37,046 nt of DNA from Treponema sp. UBA4692 (GCA_002404895.1 DHKO01000014.1:1-37046), one strand, 5' to 3'; shown: positions 6,556 through 14,720, counted from the first letter of the stretch. The notes: generated by a model from the letters alone, not told the origin. Numbers and translations: made by a program.

Positions 6556-8336
6556 TAGTTACGCTGTTTTGCTCCTGCGTTTTGGCTTTCAAGCAGTATT
6601 TTCTTTGCCTCTGCCACGAGATAAAACGAGCCTGTAACAAGCAGAACCGACTTTTTCTCGTCCGCAAAATTTAAGGCTTTCTTTATCTGCGATGAAAAAT
6701 CAGCGTTGAAATCATACGGAATTCCGTTTCCGTCAAACGCGTCCTCCATTTTTTTCGTGTCGGAAATTTTCACGCTTCCGGGCTTTGTAAGAAAAATCTT
6801 CTGGAATTTTCCCTTGAAAAGCGGCGCGATGTCTTTAACATCCTTGTCGGCGGCGCAGGCAAAAAGCAGGGCAGGCTTTCTGAAATCAGAATCCGCTTTT
6901 ATCAAATCCGAATCCGCCTGTTCCGTGCTTAAATCCGTTTTATCCTTTTTATCCGCGTCTTTTGAGCCTTTCTCCGTCCAAGAATCTGTGCCCTTAGAAT
7001 CCGTTCCCAAAAGTCCGGCTTCCTTCATCGCCTCCATCGTGAAAGTCTCGCTGTTCACAGTGTGCGCCCCGTCCAGAACAAGATACGGAATGTTCTCATA
7101 ATTTTCCGGCGATGGCACAACTTCAAACCTTGCCGGAAGAACCGCGCTTGAAAGCCCTTTCTCAATTGTATCCTCGCTGATTTCTGGAAGCGCGATTTTC
7201 ACCGCCAGAGCCGCAAGAGCCGCGTTCTGGGCCTGAAATCTTCCGAGCATTCTAAGTTTCGCGTGAATCGGGCGTGAAAAATATTTCGCCTCAAAGCTCA
7301 CCGACATCAGTGGATGATTTTTATTTTGGTTCTGGGCGTTTCCCTCGCTTCGCTCGGGCCGGGCTATCCGCTGTTCCGCGTCTTCGCGCTCCATTCCTGC
7401 GTTTGCACTTCGGAATGCCTGCGGCGCAGCTCCTATCCCTAACGCATCGCGTGTTCGCGTGAGCGAATTGTTGAATATCGAGTTTTCTTTTGAAAACGAA
7501 CCTAACGCATCTGCGTTGTTTTTGTGTCCGCAAGCTTCCTTTTCAAGCGGAATTTTTTCTATCCTGAATTCGAGGTTCTTTATCTCGTCGTCCACAAAAA
7601 AAACTTCCGCATTTCTTTGCCTCGCTATTTCCTCAAAAACTTTCCTCACAGACGGAGCTTGCTTTGCAATCACGACTTTCGAGTTCGGCTTAATTATTCC
7701 GCCTTTCTCCGCCGCGATTTTTTCAACTGTGTCGCCTAAGAATTCCGTGTGCTCAAGCTCAATCGGCCCGATGCACGCGCAGACCGGATTCACAACGTTC
7801 GTGGAGTCGAGCCTGCCTCCAAGCCCCACCTCGTAAACCGCAAAATCTGTTTTCGCCTGCTTGAACACGAGAAAAGCGAAAATCGTGACAAGCTCAAACC
7901 AAGTTATTCCGCGTCCGCCCGGAAGCTCCTCGTCTTTCACCGCCTCGACGGTTCTCATAAGCTCGTCCGCGGCTTTCTCATAAATCTCGCTGCTGAATCT
8001 ATCGCCCGCCAAGCTTACTCTTTCAAGAAAATCGAGAATGTGCGGAGACGTGTAAAGACCGGCGCTGAGTCCGGCTTCCTTCAAAATCGACGCGATGAAC
8101 ATCGACACCGAGCCTTTTCCTTTTGAGCCGGCAACGTGGAAGCAAGGCTCCGCGCTCTCTGGATTTCCGAATTTTTGGCAGAAAAATTTCATTGTCTCGA
8201 GCCAGAAAATGTTTTTTTTCGGGGTTTTCTCAAAATTCAGGTAGGAGTCGAGCCATTTTTCAAAATTTATTATTTTTTCAGATTTCTCTGATTCTTTGGA
8301 AATTGCGTTTTTTTTGCAGTCATTAAGTTTTGCCAT
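6552..8336 (-). CDS. folC: folylpolyglutamate synthase / dihydrofolate synthase with a repeat-derived insertion
   Basis: 594 residues from ATG 8336, against about 420-450 for the family. FolC adds glutamate to (dihydro)pteroate and folates with ATP. The Mur-ligase-like core is intact: ATP loop GSKGKGS (residues 70-76), TSPHILDFLERV, FELVTIFAFLVF, YEVGLGGRLDSTN, ELEHTEFLGDT, EKGGIIKP, and LDGAHTVNS in the C-terminal domain. Two insertions explain the length. Residues about 275-334 are the in-frame translation of a mosaic DNA repeat (7334-7512) that also occurs between genes at 10520. Residues about 440-485 are a charged low-complexity stretch. The frame continues up to TTG 8366, but ATG 8336 is preferred although neither has a good SD. 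An AATTGG/CCAATT inverted repeat (8353-8368) lies just upstream. Confidence 0.93.
   Translation of the reverse strand: MAKLNDCKKNAISKESEKSEKIINFEKWLDSYLNFEKTPKKNIFWLETMKFFCQKFGNPESAEPCFHVAGSKGKGSVSMFIASILKEAGLSAGLYTSPHILDFLERVSLAGDRFSSEIYEKAADELMRTVEAVKDEELPGGRGITWFELVTIFAFLVFKQAKTDFAVYEVGLGGRLDSTNVVNPVCACIGPIELEHTEFLGDTVEKIAAEKGGIIKPNSKVVIAKQAPSVRKVFEEIARQRNAEVFFVDDEIKNLEFRIEKIPLEKEACGHKNNADALGSFSKENSIFNNSLTRTRDALGIGAAPQAFRSANAGMEREDAEQRIARPERSEGNAQNQNKNHPLMSVSFEAKYFSRPIHAKLRMLGRFQAQNAALAALAVKIALPEISEDTIEKGLSSAVLPARFEVVPSPENYENIPYLVLDGAHTVNSETFTMEAMKEAGLLGTDSKGTDSWTEKGSKDADKKDKTDLSTEQADSDLIKADSDFRKPALLFACAADKDVKDIAPLFKGKFQKIFLTKPGSVKISDTKKMEDAFDGNGIPYDFNADFSSQIKKALNFADEKKSVLLVTGSFYLVAEAKKILLESQNAGAKQRNY
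7334..7512 (+). repeat. mosaic palindromic repeat inside folC (copy A)
   Basis: Shares fixed blocks with the intergenic copy at 10520-10815: GGGCGTTTCCC, a 27-base block beginning GGGCCGGGCTATCC, GGCGCAGCTCCTATCCC directly followed by TAACGC, CGCGTGAGCG, ATCGAGTTTTCTT and CCTAACGC. Between the blocks lie short hairpins that differ between copies. It is read on the antisense strand in folC as about 60 in-frame residues including IARPERSEGN, with no stop codons. Confidence 0.85.
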
Positions 8337-8411
8337 GTTTTTTATGATAATGAATTGGAACGCCAATTAAAACTGCTGATTTTTTGCCGTTTTTAGCCCG
8401 TCTTATGTTCA

Positions 8412-8440
8412 TTGAAAATAAATTTCTGATTAAGTAGAAT
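8412..8440 (+). promoter_or_regulatory. promoter of trpS
   Basis: -35 TTGAAA (8412-8417), 17-bp spacer, -10 TAGAAT (8435-8440), each one mismatch from consensus in the key positions. It lies in the 156-bp divergent region between folC and trpS. Confidence 0.65.
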
Positions 8441-8492
8441 AATCGCGGTAAAAATCACATTTAAAGCTAAAAATTAAAAAATTGGGGAAAAT

Positions 8493-9587
8493 ATGGAAAA
8501 TCAGACTGATAAAATCGAGACGAACGCCGACAAAATCCTTGCGGAGGCGATGCAGACAAGCGCGAAAATCGAAGAGGACATCAAAGTAAATCCTAAGAAA
8601 TACCGCGTTTTGACAGGCGACCGCCCGACTGGAAATCTCCACATCGGGCATTATTTCGGCTCGCTTAAAAACCGCGTGCGCCTTTCAAAGATGGGCGTTC
8701 CGACTGCGATTTTGATTGCCGACTATCAGGTTTTGACCGACCACGACGCTTTTGACAAAATCAGCCAGAACACAAAGCAGCTTGTAATCGACTATCTTGC
8801 TGCCGGAATAGAGCCAGGCGACGATGTTTTTATCTATCCGCACTCGCACGTTCCAGAGGCGAACCAGCTTATGATTCCTTTTTTGACTCTTGTTTCAAGC
8901 GCGGAGCTTGACCGAAACCCGACCGTTAAAGACGAAATCATAAAGTCAGGAATGAAGAGCGTGAACGCCGGAATGTTGACTTATCCTGTCCATCAGGCTG
9001 TGGATATTCTTTTCTGCAAGAGCAACGTTGTTCCTGTTGGAAAAGACCAGCTTCCTCATCTTGAGGTGGCCCGCTTAATCGCGCGCCGCTTCAACAAGAA
9101 ATTCTGCCCTGAGAATCCGGTTTTCCCTGAGCCGCACGCTCTGCTTTCAAAAACTCCGATGATTATGGGGCTTGACGGAAGCGCGAAAATGTCGAAGTCG
9201 CTTGGAAACACGATTATGCTCTGCGCGACAGAGGACGAGACTGCAAAATTGATAAAAAAGGCAAAGACCGACCAGGAGAGAAGAATCACTTACGATCCTG
9301 TAAACCGCCCGGAAGTCGCGAATCTTCTGCGCCTGATTTCGCTTTGCACAGGCGAGGAGCCTTCTTCGATTGCGGAGAGAATAGGCGAGGGCGGAGGCGG
9401 ACAGCTTAAAAAGGAGCTTACCGAGGCCTTGAACGAGGAGCTTCGGCCGCTCCGCGCAAGAAGAGCGCAGCTCGAGCAGAACATGGACTATATCCGAGAG
9501 GTTCTGAACGACGGCGTTGAAAAGGCGAGAAAAATCGCAAACCAGACGCTTCTTGAAGTCAGAAAAGTTATGAACATGGAAATTTAA
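8493..9587 (+). CDS. trpS: tryptophanyl-tRNA synthetase
   Basis: 364 residues, class I synthetase that charges tRNA-Trp. HIGH motif is HIGH itself at residues 50-53 (GNLHIGHYFGSL) and the KMSKS loop is KMSKS at 232-236 (GSAKMSKSLGNT). Other family segments are VLTGDRPTG, ADYQVLTDHD, TYPVHQAVDILF and PVGKDQLPHLE. About 37 residues precede the catalytic core, longer than the usual few; this N-terminal extension is acidic and has no recognised domain. SD GGGGA precedes ATG 8493. It is followed after 35 nt by yicC and likely cotranscribed. Confidence 0.96.
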   Translation: MENQTDKIETNADKILAEAMQTSAKIEEDIKVNPKKYRVLTGDRPTGNLHIGHYFGSLKNRVRLSKMGVPTAILIADYQVLTDHDAFDKISQNTKQLVIDYLAAGIEPGDDVFIYPHSHVPEANQLMIPFLTLVSSAELDRNPTVKDEIIKSGMKSVNAGMLTYPVHQAVDILFCKSNVVPVGKDQLPHLEVARLIARRFNKKFCPENPVFPEPHALLSKTPMIMGLDGSAKMSKSLGNTIMLCATEDETAKLIKKAKTDQERRITYDPVNRPEVANLLRLISLCTGEEPSSIAERIGEGGGGQLKKELTEALNEELRPLRARRAQLEQNMDYIREVLNDGVEKARKIANQTLLEVRKVMNMEI

Positions 9588-9622
9588 TTCTATCATTTTA
9601 GAAAATTAGGAGATTTAGATAA

Positions 9623-10489
9623 ATGAACAGCATGACAGGCTACGGCTACAAGGAAACAGTCGTTGACAACACGCAAATCAGCGTTGAAATAAAGTCCGTG
9701 AACAACCGCTTCCTTGACCTGAACGTGAATCTTCCGGGATTCCTGAATCCTCTTGAGCAGAAAATCAGAAAAATCGTCTCGGAGAAAATCGTGCGCGGAA
9801 AGGTTGACCTCACAATCCGCGTAAAGGATATGAACTCGACTGCGGTCGTCAATCCTGACATAAACGCCGCGAAAATGTACAGCGACGCAATCTCGAAAAT
9901 CGCCGCCGCTCTCGGAAAATCAGGCGACATTCCGCTCTCGCTCGTTATCTCGCAGGATGGGGTCTTGAACATCACCCACGAGTACGACGCTGAAAGCTAC
10001 TGGAAAAAAATCGAGGGAACTTTCAACGAGGTTTTTGGCGCTTTCATCGCAGACAGAGGGCGCGAGGGCGAGAACCTCAAAAAAGACCTTCTCTCAAAAC
10101 TTTCCAGGCTCGACAGCTGCGCCGCTTTCTTCAAGGAATGGCAGCCGAAAATGGAAGAAAAGTTCAAGGAGCAGATAACCTCAAGATTCAAGGAGCTTCT
10201 AGGCGACTATGCCGACGAGAACCGCATAATGACTGAGGTCGCCGCAATGATGGTCAAGTACACGATAAACGAGGAAATCGTGCGGCTTTCAAGCCATCTC
10301 TCGGTTCTCCGCAAGGAAATCAGCGAGAATCCTGTCCCTGGAAAAAGAATCGACTTCATCTGCCAGGAGGCGAACCGCGAAATCAATACAATCGGCTCGA
10401 AAAACCAGTTCACGGAAGTCGGCGCAATGGTCATAAACGCAAAAGACGCGCTCGAAAATATCCGCGAGCAGGCGAAAAACGTCGAGTGA
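9623..10489 (+). CDS. yicC: YicC/YloC-type endoribonuclease
   Basis: 288 residues, the family length. The N-terminus MNSMTGYGYKE and the NNRFLDLNVNLP segment are diagnostic of the YicC/YloC family, as is the C-terminal KRIDFICQEANREINTIGSKN...VINAKDALENIREQAKNVE. Family members are oligomeric cytosolic RNases that act on small RNAs and mRNAs in other bacteria. SD AGGAG is 11 nt before the ATG. In many bacteria yicC precedes gmk; here the next gene, after a 418-nt repeat-filled gap, is a cytidylate kinase-like gene. Confidence 0.93.
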   Translation: MNSMTGYGYKETVVDNTQISVEIKSVNNRFLDLNVNLPGFLNPLEQKIRKIVSEKIVRGKVDLTIRVKDMNSTAVVNPDINAAKMYSDAISKIAAALGKSGDIPLSLVISQDGVLNITHEYDAESYWKKIEGTFNEVFGAFIADRGREGENLKKDLLSKLSRLDSCAAFFKEWQPKMEEKFKEQITSRFKELLGDYADENRIMTEVAAMMVKYTINEEIVRLSSHLSVLRKEISENPVPGKRIDFICQEANREINTIGSKNQFTEVGAMVINAKDALENIREQAKNVE

Positions 10490-10519
10490 TTCCGGCAATT
10501 TTTTTAATAAAAGGAATTC

Positions 10520-10815
10520 GGGCGTTTCCCGTCATTTGCCGCCGTTTTTTTGCTGCCCAGCCTTTCTTTGCAAAGCGGAGCTTTTAGAAACGGCGAATTT
10601 CTTCCGGGCAAATGCCGGGCCGGGCTATCCGCTGTTCCGCGTCTCCTCGCTACATTCTGAAAAACAGCTTGGCTTCGGCAAGCTCAACCAGCGCATTTTT
10701 TCAGAACGCCTTTGGCGCAGCTCCTATCCCTAACGCGTCCGCGTGAGCGGACAGTTAAATATCGAGTTTTCTTCTGAAAACTCGCGGCACGCTTTGCGTG
10801 CAGTCCCTAACGCGT
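10520..10815 (+). repeat. mosaic palindromic repeat, intergenic copy B
   Basis: This fills most of the 418-nt gap between yicC and the cmk-like gene; I see no gene in it. It has the same fixed blocks and order as copy A in folC and the same orientation. Its variable hairpins are larger: CATTTGCC...GGCAAATG enclosing GCCGTTT...AAACGGC in the first slot, and TTCTGAAAAA...TTTTTCAGAA enclosing AGCTTG...CAAGCT in the second. The third slot holds GTCCGC...GCGGAC. Confidence 0.85.
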
Positions 10816-10907
10816 TTTTATACAGCCATTTTGAACTCGTTTCAGGCTTGCATGAGTTTGCCAAAAATCCAAAAATAAATCAAAAATAACTTTCAGGAGA
10901 CTTTTCA

Positions 10908-11465
10908 ATGTCAGAATACAAAATCAACAAAGAGCTTAGAGTCGCAATTTCAGGAAAATCAGGCTGCGGAAACACGACCGTCTCAACTTTGCTCGCAGAA
11001 ACCTTGGGAATAAAGCTCATAAACTACACTTTCCGCCAGCTTGCGGCCGAAAAAGGGCTGACTCTTGCCCAAGTCATCGAAAATGCGAAGACAGACGACT
11101 CATACGACATCTATGTTGACACTCATCAGGTGGAGCTTGCGAAAAAAGAAAGCTGCGTTCTCGGAAGCCGGCTTGCAATCTGGATGCTCGGCGAGGCTGA
11201 CGTGAAAATCTATCTGATTGCAAGCGACGACACGCGCGCAAAGAGAATCCTTAACCGCGAGGGCGGAGACTTGCAGCAGATTAAGGACTTCACCGCAATG
11301 CGCGACCGCGAGGATTCAGCAAGATACATGAAGCTCTACAAGATTGACAACAGCGAGTACGAGTTTGCCGACTTGAAGATTGACACCGCAATGCGCACGC
11401 CTGAGATGATTGTCGGGCTTATTTTGGATTATCTTGAAAAGAAAGGTTTTGTGTCAAAAAAATAA
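10908..11465 (+). CDS. cytidylate kinase-like P-loop kinase
   Basis: 185 residues. The N-terminal Walker A is GKSGCGNTT, followed by NYTFRQLAAEKGL and later SRLAIWML and RILNREGGD...DREDSARYMKLYKID, which match the short archaeal-type CMP kinase family (AAA cytidylate kinase-like). These enzymes phosphorylate (d)CMP with ATP. The usual CMP kinase loop has GxGKxT/S; here GKSGCGNTT carries Asn in place of the usual Lys/Ser near the end of the loop, which is also seen in this subfamily. SD CAGGAGA lies 8 nt before ATG. A canonical long cmk may exist elsewhere, so nucleotide specificity is not certain. Confidence 0.8.
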   Translation: MSEYKINKELRVAISGKSGCGNTTVSTLLAETLGIKLINYTFRQLAAEKGLTLAQVIENAKTDDSYDIYVDTHQVELAKKESCVLGSRLAIWMLGEADVKIYLIASDDTRAKRILNREGGDLQQIKDFTAMRDREDSARYMKLYKIDNSEYEFADLKIDTAMRTPEMIVGLILDYLEKKGFVSKK

Positions 11466-11494
11466 TCAAAAATCGTTTTTTATGTGTTTTTATC

Positions 11495-11523
11495 TTGACT
11501 TGTTTTTTGCAATAGGATAATAT
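11495..11523 (+). promoter_or_regulatory. promoter of the tRNA-Gly/tRNA-Phe unit
   Basis: -35 TTGACT (11495-11500), 17-bp spacer, -10 TAATAT (11518-11523); an overlapping GATAAT is two bases upstream. The start would be about four bases before tRNA-Gly. Confidence 0.7.
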
Positions 11524-11533
11524 AGCCACATTC

Positions 11534-11606
11534 GCGGCAGTCATATAACGGCTCATTATCTCAGCCTTCCAAGCTGATGACGAGGGTTCGACTCCCTTCT
11601 GCCGCT
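11534..11606 (+). tRNA. tRNA-Gly (anticodon TCC)
   Basis: 73 nt cloverleaf. Acceptor GCGGCAG pairs with CTGCCGC, anticodon loop CTTCCAA gives TCC, and the T arm is GAGGG-TTCGACT-CCCTT. Discriminator is T. The CCA end is not encoded, which fits the CCA-adding enzyme gene nearby. Confidence 0.95.
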
Positions 11607-11614
11607 TTTTTTAT

Positions 11615-11687
11615 GCCGCTGTAGCTCAGTTGGTAGAGCAATGGACTGAAAATCCATGTGTCGTTGGTCCGATTCCAACCGGTGGCA
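11615..11687 (+). tRNA. tRNA-Phe (anticodon GAA)
   Basis: 73 nt cloverleaf. Acceptor GCCGCTG pairs with CGGTGGC (two G-U pairs), D arm AGCTCAGTTGGTAGAGC, anticodon stem ATGGA/TCCAT with loop CTGAAAA. CCA is not encoded. It is eight nucleotides after tRNA-Gly, so one precursor is likely. Confidence 0.95.
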
Positions 11688-11696
11688 ATTATCGGC

Positions 11697-11738
11697 AAGG
11701 CTTGCTTCAGTTTTTCTGTTGCAAGCCTTTTTTTATTT
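11697..11738 (+). terminator. terminator of the tRNA unit
   Basis: Perfect stem AAGGCTTGC (11697-11705) with GCAAGCCTT (11721-11729), followed by a T run. Confidence 0.88.
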
Positions 11739-11800
11739 TTGTCTGTTTTTTTTCACGGCGAAGTTTGCTTTCTTCAGCCGTGTCTTTCTGTTTCAAAAAA

Positions 11801-13234
11801 TCATTGCTGTTCCGTTTCTTCGTTTTCTTTGTTCAGCTTTTTTGCGGAGTCTAAAAGCTTTTCCTTTGTGTTCAGGCTTGGGTTTTCAAGAACCTGCTGG
11901 AAGAGTGCGTTTAAAATTTCGCCGAGCTTTTTTCCTGCTGGAATTCCTTCCTCTATAAGGTCTTTTCCGTTTACTGCAAGGTCTTTGAGGCTCAGAGCCG
12001 TTTTCTGGGCTTCAATCTCGTTTATTCTCCGCCGCAGAATTTCAAGGCTTTTCGCGCTTTTGCTTTGGCTGTCCCATTTTTCGCGGTGCATTCCGTAAAC
12101 GTCCGCCTTTCTAAGCTCAAAAAGGTCGTCGATGAACTCAGGCTTTATTCTGACGATGAATCTTCTGACTGCCGCATCCGTCCAGTTCTCCTCGAAGAAG
12201 AACATATGGTTTTGAATCAGGTGCGTCACGCTTTCAATCTGGGCTTTCGGGAAGCGGAGCCGCGTTAGTATTTTCTCGGTTTTCTCAGCGGAATAGATTT
12301 CGTGCTTGTGGAAGTGGACCAGCTCCTCTTTTTTTCCCGAGCCTTCAGGATATTCCTTTAATTCCACGGTGCGCGCCTCTTTTTTACCGATGTCGTGGAA
12401 GAGGGCGGCGAGCCTGACTGTGAAGTTGTCCTTGTCCGCTCCGTCGCAGGCGTAAAAGTTATGGTCGAGAACGTCGAACTCATGGTAGCCGCGGACATCC
12501 TTTTGCGAGCAGTTTCTGCATTCGGCAAGCTCCGGGATGAAAATTTTCAGAATTCCAGTTTTTTCAAGAAGTTTAAGGCCGACAGATGGCGTCGGTGATT
12601 TCAGGATTTTTGAAAGCTCGTCCCGGAATCTTTCGATTGAGACCGACGCGATTTTTTTCTGCACGTCGGGATTTTCAATCGCCTTTAGAGTCTCCTCCTC
12701 GATTTCAAATCCGAGCTGCGAGCTGAACCTTACCGCGCGTATCGGGCGCAGTCCGTCCTCCATGAAGCGGTCGTAGGCTTTTCCTACCGTGCGGATTGTC
12801 TTTGCTTTTATGTCGCTTTCGCCGCTGAAAGGGTCGATGACTGAGCCGTCTTTCAAGGAAGAGGCAATCGCGTTTATCGTGAAGTCGCGCCTGGAGAGGT
12901 CGTCTTCGATGTTTGACGCGAACTGAATCTCGTCCGGGTGTCTTCCGTCCGAGTATTTTCCGTCGCATCTGTATGTCGTCACCTCGATTTCCTTTTTCAT
13001 GAAGTGGACTGTTACGGTTCCGTGAGCGATTCCCGTCGGAATTACTCTTCTGAACATTCTGATTACGTCTTGGGGCTTCGCGTTTGTGGTCAAGTCCCAG
13101 TCGGAGGCTGTTTTCCCGAGGATCGTGTCTCTTACAGCGCCGCCCACGAGATAGGCTTCAAAGCCGTTCTCTTCAAATATCCTGTTCATTTTTTTGAGAA
13201 TTTCGGGAATTTCAATCTTTGCCATTTTGCTCAC
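11801..13234 (-). CDS. cca: CCA tRNA nucleotidyltransferase with HD domain
   Basis: 477 residues. A class II nucleotidyltransferase head carries GGAVRD (31-36), DWDLTT (45-50, the two metal-binding Asp) and RRDFTINA (115-122). A second domain has LFHDIGK (HD motif, 278-284), typical of CCA-adding enzymes and of some poly(A) polymerases of the same family. It adds or repairs the 3' CCA of tRNAs. The two tRNA genes just next to it, on the other strand, lack encoded CCA. Start: GTG 13234 has SD AGGA 4-5 nt upstream; ATG 13225 is possible. The gene lies 27 nt downstream of the small membrane protein gene. A split of C- and A-adding roles with a second paralogue cannot be excluded. Confidence 0.9.
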   Translation of the reverse strand: MSKMAKIEIPEILKKMNRIFEENGFEAYLVGGAVRDTILGKTASDWDLTTNAKPQDVIRMFRRVIPTGIAHGTVTVHFMKKEIEVTTYRCDGKYSDGRHPDEIQFASNIEDDLSRRDFTINAIASSLKDGSVIDPFSGESDIKAKTIRTVGKAYDRFMEDGLRPIRAVRFSSQLGFEIEEETLKAIENPDVQKKIASVSIERFRDELSKILKSPTPSVGLKLLEKTGILKIFIPELAECRNCSQKDVRGYHEFDVLDHNFYACDGADKDNFTVRLAALFHDIGKKEARTVELKEYPEGSGKKEELVHFHKHEIYSAEKTEKILTRLRFPKAQIESVTHLIQNHMFFFEENWTDAAVRRFIVRIKPEFIDDLFELRKADVYGMHREKWDSQSKSAKSLEILRRRINEIEAQKTALSLKDLAVNGKDLIEEGIPAGKKLGEILNALFQQVLENPSLNTKEKLLDSAKKLNKENEETEQQ

Positions 13235-13261
13235 ATTTTCCTAAGAATCAAGAATATCATA

Positions 13262-13645
13262 TCAAAAAACAATTCCTTCTGAAAGTTTGTTCACAACGAG
13301 AGAGAACGCTCCTGAAAGAACGCTTGAAACCAGCGTGAAAACGAAAAAAATCAGGTTGAAGAGAATCAGAATCCGCCTGTCTTTAAGCGCGAAAAAAATT
13401 GTCTCGAGGATGGAGACCGCAGAAAAGAAAAAAAGCGCGATTGATGTGCAGGCGACCGCCTTTAAAATCAGCGAGATGTTCGAGTCAAGAAAATTCTGGT
13501 AGCTTCCTGAGATGTAGAAAACCGCAAATCCTGAAAGAAGAAGAAAAAGAAAGACGCAGACGCGGCGCGTGAGCCTTAGAAGCAGAGGAAGATGCTTTGA
13601 TTTTTTCTCGCCGGGCAAAGGCGGTTTGCTGTCGTTTTTTTCCAT
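13262..13645 (-). CDS. small integral membrane protein, unknown function
   Basis: 127 residues from ATG 13645. I do not recognise a family. After a Lys/Pro-rich N-terminus of about 28 residues there are three hydrophobic segments (VCVFLFLLLSGFAVFYI, ILKAVACTSIALFFFSAVSI, ILILFNLIFFVFTLVSSVL), so it is probably a three- or four-helix inner membrane protein with a cytosolic basic tail. The frame extends further upstream to 13702, but that would overlap the divergent aroH promoter region. It lies upstream of cca in the same direction and is likely cotranscribed with it. Confidence 0.65.
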   Translation of the reverse strand: MEKNDSKPPLPGEKKSKHLPLLLRLTRRVCVFLFLLLSGFAVFYISGSYQNFLDSNISLILKAVACTSIALFFFSAVSILETIFFALKDRRILILFNLIFFVFTLVSSVLSGAFSLVVNKLSEGIVF

Positions 13646-13705
13646 TTTCTTGAAAACAAGCGTTGTTTGATATATTCTCTTGTAATTATAGTTTTGGAGC
13701 AAAAA

Positions 13706-14143
13706 ATGTCAAAAAGATTGTACGGCGTTCGCGGGGCAACAGGCGCGGAAAACACAAAAGAGTCGATTTCAAAAAATGTCTGCGAGATGTGCCTCGAGAT
13801 TGTAAAGAAGAATAATTTGCGCGCTGAGGATATTGTTTCAATCCAGTTCACACAGACAGGCGACCTTGACGAGATGAATCCTGCCGCGGCGCTAAGAAAA
13901 GGGCAGAGCGAGTTTGATTTTTCACCAGTGCCGCTTTTCTGCAGCCAGGAGCCTAGCATAAAGAATTCTCCTGAGAAAATGGTGCGCGTCCTTTTTACGG
14001 CTTATTTTGATTTTGATGAGGATAGAGACGGAAGCGATAAAAGCAACGGAAAAGACGGAAAATCGGGAAATGAAAACGCCCGAAAGATAAGTCACGTCTA
14101 CATAAACGGAGGCGAGAAGCTCCGTCCTGATTTTGCTTCATGA
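13706..14143 (+). CDS. aroH: monofunctional chorismate mutase, AroH type
   Basis: 145 residues from ATG 13706 (SD GGAG, 8 nt). AroH-class enzymes turn chorismate into prephenate for Phe and Tyr synthesis. Diagnostic segments are YGVRGATGAENTKESI, SIQFTQTGDLDEMNPAAALR, PVPLFCSQEP, MVRVLFTAYF and, at the C-terminus, HVYINGGEKLRPDF. Compared with the usual roughly 120-127 residues there is a 25-residue insertion (about 101-127) rich in Asp, Gly, Lys and Ser just before the HVY strand. The frame runs upstream to 13667, but that part has no SD. The following 105 nt are AT-rich with loose GAAAATC/GGAAG repeats and no clear terminator. Confidence 0.9.
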   Translation: MSKRLYGVRGATGAENTKESISKNVCEMCLEIVKKNNLRAEDIVSIQFTQTGDLDEMNPAAALRKGQSEFDFSPVPLFCSQEPSIKNSPEKMVRVLFTAYFDFDEDRDGSDKSNGKDGKSGNENARKISHVYINGGEKLRPDFAS

Positions 14144-14248
14144 ATTTCGGAAGTACTAAAATCAGGAAAATCGGAAGTTTTAGAATTTCAAAAAAGATTC
14201 GATTTTCAAAAATCAGAAATCCCAATTTTGATTTTTTAAGGTGATAAT

Positions 14249-14710
14249 ATGTTTTATGACAAAGGCTTGAAATTTGAATGCAACCGTTGCTCAGGATGCT
14301 GCCGCCTTAGCCCGGGCTTCGTCTATCTTTCTTTTGCTGATTTGACAAAGTTGTGCCGGTGGTTTAATCTTCCAAGAAAAGAATTTATCGATACTTACTG
14401 CCGCTGGGTTCAGTATTATGACAACACCGAGGTTCTTTGCCTTAAAGAGCGTTCCAACTACGACTGCACGCTCTGGGACAAGAATGCTGGCGGATGCAGC
14501 GCGTACGGCGCGAGGCCTTTGCAGTGTTCTACTTTTCCGTTCTGGTCGTGGATGCTTGAAAGCAAGAAGGCATGGGACGACAGCGCGAAAGACTGCCCCG
14601 GAATAAATGTCGGGCGCGTCTGGTCAAAAGAAGAGATTGAGGCTCAGAAAAAGCTTTACGATGAGAACGAGCCTCTTCATCGGTATCAGATAGAAACTTT
14701 GAAAAGCTAA
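14249..14710 (+). CDS. YkgJ-family cysteine cluster protein
   Basis: 153 residues. Cysteines are spaced as in the YkgJ/CxxCxxCC family: CNRCSGCC near the N-terminus, then C in NYDCTLWD, GCSAYGARPLQCSTFPF, and a late C in AKDCPGI. The family is thought to chelate zinc or an iron-sulfur cluster; its biochemical role is unclear. SD AAGGTGAT is close to ATG 14249. It precedes the metallo-beta-lactamase gene, and the intervening 64 nt carry two small tandem hairpins. Confidence 0.88.
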   Translation: MFYDKGLKFECNRCSGCCRLSPGFVYLSFADLTKLCRWFNLPRKEFIDTYCRWVQYYDNTEVLCLKERSNYDCTLWDKNAGGCSAYGARPLQCSTFPFWSWMLESKKAWDDSAKDCPGINVGRVWSKEEIEAQKKLYDENEPLHRYQIETLKS

Positions 14711-14720
14711 AGGCTGAGAA

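Noticed and set aside
7334..7512. Integron attC site (TAACGC and GCGTT ends)
   Set aside because: attC sites have AAC near the left end and GTT near the right; here the order is reversed in both copies, and no integrase or cassette array is present.
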